The translations under genes and the position numbers were made by a program. Source: Cristatella mucedo (taxonomy: Eukaryota; Bryozoa; Phylactolaemata; Cristatellidae). From it: a stretch of DNA of 64,000 nt. The stretch covers positions 1,481,001-1,545,000 of the forward strand of contig WPIO01000028.1 in the NCBI GenBank assembly GCA_009760855.2, written 5' to 3'. Under the pieces are notes generated by a model. That model saw nothing but the letters and a program-made list of their open reading frames with translations. It was not told where the DNA came from and searched no databases. Shown here piece after piece: positions 57,300 through 64,000 of the stretch (positions are counted from its first letter, which is position 1; each line of letters starts with the position of its first letter).

Positions 57300-58290
57300 C
57301 AAACCCCGCCATATTCCGGCCACGCTGCCGCTCGCCATGCCGCCGAGCTAGGGTAAGACGAGCGGTCGTCCGGGAAAACCTCTTTATAATAACGCATGCG
57401 CCAACAACAACAGGGGAACTAAATAAGTCTACAGGGAGAGTCCTATAAACAGTTCACTACAGAACGCAAGACGACGAAGCAAGCGTAAACAAACGTGTTA
57501 GTTGGGGTCAGTCGGCTTCTTCAGTCCTGTCGTTGTACCGACTCTAAATCCAACAGTACGAGCGTAAGCCGTCCAAAACCCGGCTGGCTGAGTAACTGCT
57601 GGCTAGTCCGAGTCGACAACTACCACAGTCGTAAGCTTCCACCGAAAGACGCCAACACACGGGAGGGGGGATCACGAACACGCTACACGGGGAACTCGGA
57701 ATATACAAGTCAACAACGAGCGAACTATCCAGCTCCGCTCGGGCCTTGAGGACTCGTTCCCTTGCGTACGTGGCAACATCGCTGGAGCACGCCTGTACAA
57801 ATCCACGTGCATAACTCGGCAAGACCGGGAGCTTCCAACACCACGACCTTCTCGGCCAACTTCCTGTACCCAAGAGCCCCGGTAACCTCTCGTCACCACA
57901 TATCCAGCGATGCTTATGTTTGACCCCGGCCTAGCCGGTGACCCTCATGACAGCCGCCTGGTCCCAGCCAACCGAACCCAGCCTGGGTACAACTATAATG
58001 GTTGGCTAATTGCTGTCCGGTTCAACGCTTTCACTCGCCTTGTTATGCCTTTTGATGGCGGGCACTCTGATGGTGGCCGACAAAGAATGAAGTATTTAGT
58101 TTGCATCACCTCAGTTGTCAATCGATATCATTCCGCTGATCGTTATGAAACTGGTGAATTCATAGAACTCACACAAGCCATTGAGTTCGCAAGTGTCTTA
58201 AGCACAAAGCGGCACGGTGTGTTCAACAGTGCGGGCTGTATGCAGGCCCTGCTCAACAAGCCAATCCTTTTATCCCTGTCAGGTGCTATA
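57300..58290. other. Unassigned, GC-richer, open frames on both strands
   Basis: A plus frame at 57910-58293 (127 codons) and minus frames at 57544-57899 stand out, without known motifs. A TTTATAATA element at about 57382 follows GC-rich sequence. A decayed retroelement or real exons are both possible. Confidence 0.25.
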
Positions 58291-58296
58291 TAAAAG

Positions 58297-58320
58297 ATTA
58301 TATATATATATATGTGTGTG

Positions 58321-58367
<47 letters not shown>

Positions 58368-58368
58368 T
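58297..58368 (+). repeat. (TA)n(TG)n microsatellite
   Basis: 'atatatatatatatg' is followed by about 25 TG units with one GCG interruption. Confidence 0.95.
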
Positions 58369-58839
58369 TATGACCTCAAAGTCATACTGCCTTTGTTTGC
58401 TGACCAGAGGCTGATTCCTGACGCACGGGAAATAGTTCTGCTTAATAATGGCGCTTAGTGGTAGGAAACTCATCCAGACAAAGGATGATAAGTGGGAAGC
58501 AGGACTCATAATGTGGGGGGCGAAGGTCTTAGCTGGGCTTCACGAGGCAAAGCTGTGCTGCCGTCTCAAAAAATCTACCCGCGCCAGCATTTTTTGTTGT
58601 AGGACGTGGCGAGGACTCAGTCTAACACGGAAGCTCTGCAGCAGTATAAGGATGCATCTAGAAGGCGATTATGGAAGTTTGTACACTGAAATCTCGACAA
58701 TTACTGAGGTGACACAATTTCCAAGAAAAAAGCAGCCTGCTCATTAGTATTTGCTCAGTTGCTGTACTAGTTTTTGTGATTTTGTTGAAAATCTGTGCAT
58801 TTTATTGTATCAATTTAGTGGGTCTTTTGGTTGTAGGAC

Positions 58840-58969
58840 ATTTCCCCCTGGACGTATTCCTCCCTGACATTCCCCCCCTCGGTGGACCCTAGGCCATTTC
58901 TCCACCGGACATTTCCCCCCGGGGTAGGACATTCACCCTAAGTTGATGAATGTATAACTAAGAATACAG

Positions 58970-59002
<33 letters not shown>

Positions 59003-59470
59003 GCTGTGTGTGTGTGTGTGTGTGTACGTGCGTGCGTGTGTGATTAAATGAAGTTCATGCTCTATTAAAATTTAATCAACTCACAATAATTAGAGGAATG
59101 GGTGGATTGAAAGAATGGTTTCTAATGGAGCGAGCGGCAGCAGTGAACTATACAATTCGCTCTACTGCGTGCCGCGCGTTCCTGCAAACGAGCGCTTTGC
59201 CTCAGAGGTCTACTGAGTATAACTCGACTTTAAGAGATCTAGTTATGCCCTAGTACGCACTAGTCACTAGTTAAAGCACGGAATGCACGCAAAGGTGGAT
59301 TGAGGTGGCGGAAGCGAAGCCCACCCTGCACACTAAACCCTAAATTCTAAACCCTAAAAATCCTAGATACTAAACCCTAAAAAAACTAAAGCCTAAAAAC
59401 CTTAAACCTTGAAACCCTTAACCATATACGGGGGATGTCCTACCCCAGGGAGGGGGGAATGTCCCCTTTG
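58840..59470. repeat. Composite of GGACATTTCCCCC repeats, (TA)/(TG)n and telomere-like sequence
   Basis: The motif GGACATTTCCCCC or close forms (GACATTCCCCCC, CCATTTCTCC) occurs several times at 58840-58940. Its reverse complement (GGGGGGAATGTCC, GGGATGTCCTACCCC) occurs at 59427-59465, so the segment has inverted ends. Inside lie (TA)n(TG)n at 58974-59040 and a degenerate CCCTAAA patch at 59333-59425. Confidence 0.6.
59333..59425 (+). repeat. Degenerate CCCTAAA (telomere-like) array
   Basis: CTAAACCCTAAA appears repeatedly with one- or two-base changes ('aaaccctaaattctaaaccc', 'ctaaaccctaaaaaaactaa', 'gaaacccttaacc'). The heptamer CCCTAAA differs from the usual animal hexamer CCCTAA, and slippage could explain this. 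Confidence 0.6.
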
Positions 59471-59699
59471 TCTTTTATGCTCGAGAAAAGTGCTTAAAAT
59501 AGAACACTAGAAATAGAAATTGGTTTTATGAGACATTCTAATAGATTGACCTATTAATGCTGCTGTCGTTACTTTAATCTGGTGGGTAGAGGTGGAGGCA
59601 GTTAATGGCGAACCTCAGAAAGGCTCAGACGCAGCCGACAAGCCATGCTTTTGGACTGCTGTTTGCATGCGTTACAAGTTGACGCTGCAGTGAAGAAAT

Positions 59700-59965
59700 A
59701 TATATTATAGTTGGTGCAAAACTCTGCAGCTAGGCTTATCTGCCATGAGTGTCTCAATTGCCACATCATACCACCTCTCGCCGAACTGCACTGGCTTCCA
59801 GTCACGCTAGGCATCGACTTTAAGGTTTTGTCACTCAGTTTTAGGTCCCTTCATTCTTTTTCTCCAGCCTACCTATTAGATCTACTCCCCCACCTCGCTA
59901 TTCAACGAATACTCGCTTTTAGATATCTAACTATTTGCCTAAAACGCACCTTACATTCTAAGGAG
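59700..59965 (+). mobile_element. L2-type LINE RT fragment
   Basis: It encodes [37 protein letters not shown] and SFRSLHSFSPAYLLDLLPHL, clearly the RT C-terminal block. It then degenerates without a tail. Confidence 0.85.
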
Positions 59966-60762
59966 ATCTTTGACCGTGTGCACTGGTACTCTTGAAACGC
60001 AGCCGGGGCAACAGCAGCACTGCAGAAGCCGATTGAGCAACTGACACGTTTGTGCGCACTTCCAGCGTCATCCCTAGAACTAGTGGTTTTGATATGTATA
60101 GGATCTTCTCTGTCGAACTGTTTAATTCTCCCTGTTTAGGGCATGCATCTGTCTGATTAAGTGTTGTATATCTGACGGGTCGCTCTGTGCCTGGGGGGCT
60201 CCAGCCCGGGTGTAACAGATTAGAGGAGGCTAGCGATATAGGCTAGCGCCAATCGGTTTGGTTACATTTTGGTGACCCCAATGTGACCAACATTTTATCA
60301 ACCTTCTAGGTATTTTCAACGTATGTTATATGCGTTTGTTATTTGAATGTAATATGCATAGATAGTGGACTATATTTCCAGCTAAGCTACGCGGTCAGGG
60401 GTTAGGGTTTCGGATTTTATGTGGCGGAATTTGATTAGTCGGCTCTGTCACGTGAGGCCAGGGATAGAGGCACGAATAGACCCCATGCATTAATAGCCAA
60501 CAGTGCTTATCTTAGCTATCCAATAGATCAATAGGCGTACTATAGGACTTTGGATGACAAGCGGTCGTGTAATAATGACGATTTAGATGAGGGGACTTGG
60601 GTACGAGCATAAAGGGCCAACATATCAGCAACCCAGCTTCGTGGCCGGGTGTTAGTTCAAGCGCCCAGGGGTTCTGACCTCAAACTCTTTAAGCCAGGTA
60701 ACTAAAGATGTGGAACGCACGTTGACGTCTCCTCATCTGTCATCCTCATCTTCGTGTTTAGC

Positions 60763-61568
60763 AGCGAACGAATTGAAAACTGGCAATGCCATCATCGTCT
60801 GAACAGAGCCAATATTGACGAATTCGCTGTTCTGCTGACGGCCAACAATCGACTTCGTAACTTCAGTCCCAGCTCCACGCTAGAACACGAAAAACAGTTG
60901 ATGAAAGAACAGCTGCAGCAGTGTAGCCATTCAGAGGAATGAATCTCGCCAAACGAGATACCGCGTCATGGACACCGCCAGCGAACAGCATCGCGAATCG
61001 AATAACCCTTTTTGAAACCCCTACAGTGAAATTCGACAATCTGTCTCACGCCAGGCCAGCAAGCTCTTCCACTGGATGCGAAACACGCGCTCGAGGTGGT
61101 ACAAATTTTGTGTCACGCGCGTGCTCGTTTCTCGTCTTGAACGTTGCGTCATTTTTGAAGTCTTGAAATAATGCAGGGGAACGTCCAACGTCGGCAGCTC
61201 CTAGGTCGTTTGCGCAGAGAAGCTCAGTCTACGGACCTACTTCTCATCTACGAAAACTAGGAGCCCACTTACAGAGCAGCATCTCCTCGCTAGAGGCCGT
61301 CGACACCGTCTGCGAAAGTCTCAGCACTTCAGACTTTTCTACGTCATCTCCGCCCACGTCGTCTTTGTTGATATCCAAGATGAGCACGTCGTGGAATGGA
61401 GGTGACGAGAAGAAAGCCTACCAGTCCGTCAATGGCCGAGAAGATCCAATCCATTTCTGCTCTGACGAGCGTGGCAGTACGTTTCAACGCCGCCTTTCGA
61501 GCTCAGCATTTCCGCCATCGACCTCCTCCATCTCACCAGGTGAAGATCGCCTAGACGGGCTAAAGTAG
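60763..61568 (+). CDS. Candidate plus-strand exons, one in-frame stop between two halves
   Basis: A very pyrimidine-rich acceptor (cctcatcttcgtgtttag) at 60762 opens a frame (NIDEFAVLLTANNRLRNF ... KEQLQQC) that stops at 60940. Overlapping it, a frame from ATG 60939 runs to a TGA at 61164. It then continues in the same frame, Ser/Pro-rich (SFAQRSSVYGPTSHLRKLG ... SFSTSS-like ... SSSAFPPSTSSISPG), to a TAG at 61566. A donor-like gtgaag lies at about 61543. The composition looks coding, but the breaks suggest missed introns, a pseudogene, or chance. Confidence 0.3.
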
Positions 61569-61585
61569 CCCGCTTTTTCATCACT

Positions 61586-61900
61586 TTGCCTCGCTTTTTA
61601 GGGTCAGATTTGTGGCCTGAAAGGTATCAGCAAAGGCAGCAGAGATGCCACCGACCGAGCGCTGAGCTGCTATGGCAGGCGGGCGCAGATGATCGTGAAC
61701 GGCTCACGAGCCACTTCAAGGCCTGGGAGAGCGCCAACCAAACGCCAGACGCCGCCGCCGCCGGCCAGGCTGCCGTGCTGCTCGGCCTGTCTCATCCGGC
61801 TGCCGTGCTACCGCCGAAGGGTACCGTACCTCGAATCGTACTCGACGGCGATGGGCGGTTGGCAGTGCAGCTGATGCACAGATACGCAACAAGGCACTAG
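61586..61900 (+). other. 104-codon open frame, unassigned
   Basis: A GC-rich plus frame containing AAAAGQAAVLLGLSHPAAV, with no known motif. Shadow frames lie on the opposite strand. Confidence 0.2.
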
Positions 61901-62314
61901 GACGCAACCATTGTGCATTAAAAGGTCCGGCGATGGACACGCGCAAATGAGTCTATAGATTGCCCTACCGAAGTGATGTTATCAAAAACCTGGTAGGGTA
62001 TTTCTCAAGTGCACTTTACGCACTAAGCACTAGGCTAGTTTCTGCATAATAAACCTTTAATGCATGCCGCCCATCACTTGAGTGGTCACCTGAAACAACC
62101 AATTGTGTAACGTGTATCGTTTTTATTTGGTCACCACTGAATCTCTCGCCTCAGAGTCAAATTGCTCCTTGCTTCACTCTTCTTTCTCGTTAGAATATTT
62201 TACTATGAAATCACACAACTGTTTTGTGCTCCTACCAAATACTTCTCCGTAGAATACGAATTTCCCAATAAAATATGAAGGGCACTGCAAATAAAGAACC
62301 GTTGGCTGGCAATG

Positions 62315-62576
62315 TTATGTATGTATGTATCTTCGTCTGTAACTCCACAAAGCCATACATAAAGACCATGTGGGTGTTACGGAAGAGAGTTTTGTATAGC
62401 GAACTCACAGCCTAAGCGGCTTTCGGTACGCATTCGGTAGCTAACAGACTTCGTCTCACCCAGCAAAGAGAAGGTGGGAAGCATAGCAGAGTCAGAAGAG
62501 CAGTTGAGGTAGTGAGTAGCATGGAAGTAGCAGCTCAGGACCACTGAAAAGGATGAGCCATCGTCGGCAGCAGGAA
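62315..62576 (+). repeat. Unidentified interspersed repeat, copy 3 of 3
   Basis: It matches 6245-6530 and 19005-19258. It is preceded by a short 'atgtatgtatgtat' run, and the other copies have 'atgtaatgta' at the same place. A few small indels ('cataca' insertion near 62354) separate the copies. Confidence 0.75.
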
Positions 62577-62579
62577 ATT

Positions 62580-63740
62580 AGTTGCAGCGTAAGAATTATG
62601 GAAGCAAGTTCAACGGTCTAGGACATGCAGAGCTAAAGATTCTGTAGCCACCGGTCTTTGAGCGGAGGAATGGAACAGCTAATTTATTTTCCATACAGGA
62701 CCTGCAGGCGCGAAGAGGCTGTTCAGCTAGGTACTAAGGAGCCAAGCCGTGGCGGGCCTTGTGGGTCAGCGTAAGATTTTTTGCTCTGTTAATCAAACTC
62801 TCCAAAACGATTACTCTCTGGGGTCAGGTGGCCTTTTTATCCCGTGGCTCTGCTTTTCTAACGTACAAACAGAATATGCTCTCTTACTGCTGATGGTTCT
62901 GTTGGTGTAGGCTATATTTTCTCCCTTAGCCTTTATTCAAGTAGCCGATAAATTGCGGCTTTAATATACTAATACACTTGATTACTTTGGGACTTGATTA
63001 CGTCGCAATTATTAGCAAGATATTAAGCGAAATCTAAAAAAATAGGTTTACTCAGTTTAGACATACAAAATAACTTCCTAATTCATGCAAAAAATAAATA
63101 CGAAACATAAGAAACAAAGAATAAATAAGAAACAATAAATGCCATCTATCGCACGACTGATATAAGAATATTCTCGCCTCGAGGCGGAAACGATCCTGTA
63201 ACTCAAGTTTCTGTTTAACGCTCGACCGACCTATTGACTGACTTATCGAGGCTGCCGTATTATGGCACTACATAGAGAGATGAAACCATTGGCTATAAAT
63301 AGTCACACGAATGCACACACTCGTGTATAATACCAGTCCGATTACAGACGGCACAAGTATGCTTTTATTAATATCGGTTGGGTGCTGAGCTCCACCCATT
63401 ACATGCCCTGCAGTCGGCCACCAGAAACCGCTTCCACGGCACGGCGTCCACCAGGCTAAGCAGACAGAGATTAATTTTTCTCAAAGGGTAAAGTAATGTA
63501 GAAAAGCCAATTTATATGTCAGACCTGAGTATACAAACTTATTTAGATTGCGGCATAGGAGCCCTAGGTACTATCACAGCCCGGCGGCTGGCACTACGCA
63601 TGCGCTTAATGGTGTACGAATGAAAAGCGTACAGGCTCAGAAACGACGAGCTCGCTGGGTACTGGAAGAGCTGAGAGAAACAGATATGTCTCTGCTAGGA
63701 TGCTAGTGCTGAAGCGTTCACTTCGATTAAGCTCATCTAA
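62580..63740. other. No gene recognised
   Basis: AT-rich, with an A-rich stretch near 63080-63140. Only short frames, no shared repeat. Confidence 0.45.
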
Positions 63741-63744
63741 AAAA

Positions 63745-63915
63745 ATGCTAGCTGATTTAACAGCCTCTTTTTGTATAGCGACGGAAGAGCCTTTACGGCT
63801 ATCACCACCGCTTGCAGCGGCGATAAATAATCGCCCATCACAGGATTTAAACCCACGACCTCGGGCCGAGGTGGTGAAAAGCAACCGCCTTACCTAGTGA
63901 ACCATCACGGCTCTA
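63745..63915 (-). repeat. tRNA-derived SINE
   Basis: Read on plus: 'agctgatttaacagcctctt', 'tgtatagcgacggaagagcc', 'atcaccaccgcttgcagcgg' and 'acaggatttaaacccacgac'. 'gccttacctagtgaaccatcacggct' closes the tRNA-like head. It is the closest relative of the copy at 31612-31790. Confidence 0.85.
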
Positions 63916-64000
63916 GAATGTCTGCAAAAATTTAGCATGTGTCAAAGCCACCCATAGCCAATCTGCCTCTGACCATTAGCAAAATGTATAACAGATGGTT

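Noticed and set aside
61550-61600. Stem 'gacgggctaaagtagcccgctttttc' as a terminator
   Set aside because: A short GC stem followed by T residues looks like a bacterial terminator, but in animal DNA it has no such meaning and is probably chance.
1-64000. CRISPR arrays, operons, ribosome binding sites, prophage
   Set aside because: Nothing of this kind is seen; the window shows introns, SINEs and LINEs, so it is eukaryotic.

Overview
The window looks like nuclear DNA of an animal, most likely an invertebrate. It has no operons and no long uninterrupted genes. It is crowded with decayed L2/CR1-type LINE fragments, tRNA-derived SINEs, microsatellites and several GC/CpG-rich patches. What can be supported as cellular coding sequence consists of short exons with GT/AG borders. 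I could not identify the species.

The main result is a pair of related split genes, both on the minus strand, read from high to low coordinates. Gene A runs from 41911 (possibly 56187) down to about 29321. Gene B runs from 21636 down to about 6612 (possibly 4726). I found them by chaining open exons whose splice phases fit. Each encodes a proline-rich cytoplasmic exon ending in phase 2, then an exon with an NPLY (NPxY-type) motif and one strongly hydrophobic helix (phase 2 to 1). These are followed by a 74-nt exon (1 to 0), a 63-nt exon (0 to 0) and a 90-nt exon (0 to 0) with Cys at residue 11. The last three exons have exactly the same length and phase in both genes, which chance would hardly give. 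Several N-glycosylation sequons follow the hydrophobic helix and no signal peptide is seen, so I infer type II membrane proteins with a coiled-coil stalk. The C-terminal exons share a weak common pattern (F-x-H-x-x-E-x-I ... NP ... NG ... Y-x-L). Gene B adds a furin-like RMLRR followed by KPAAHV, which recalls TNF-superfamily ligands. That family call is tentative.

Layout: 1-6.6 kb holds SINE/LINE fragments, a GC-rich island, a 270-bp unidentified repeat and a possible extra gene B exon. 6.6-21.6 kb is gene B, with LINE and SINE insertions in its introns. 21.7-29.3 kb is mostly unassigned. 29.3-42 kb is gene A, with nested LINE and SINE insertions in its introns. 42-46 kb has a roughly 400-bp GA/CT microsatellite and a CpG-rich domain just upstream of gene A. 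46-64 kb is repeat-rich, with a LINE endonuclease-only fragment (50-51.2 kb), a minisatellite, TG repeats, a telomere-like CCCTAAA patch, a few isolated candidate exons and another SINE at the right end.

Mobile elements: the main LINE is L2/CR1-like (GDFNVH and SDH endonuclease motifs, YADDTQLY reverse transcriptase box). Its 3' tail is a hairpin (TAAAGCGCC ... GGCGCTTTA) followed by (ATT)n. One SINE type joins a tRNA-like head to a variant of that LINE tail, the usual sign of a SINE that borrows LINE machinery.
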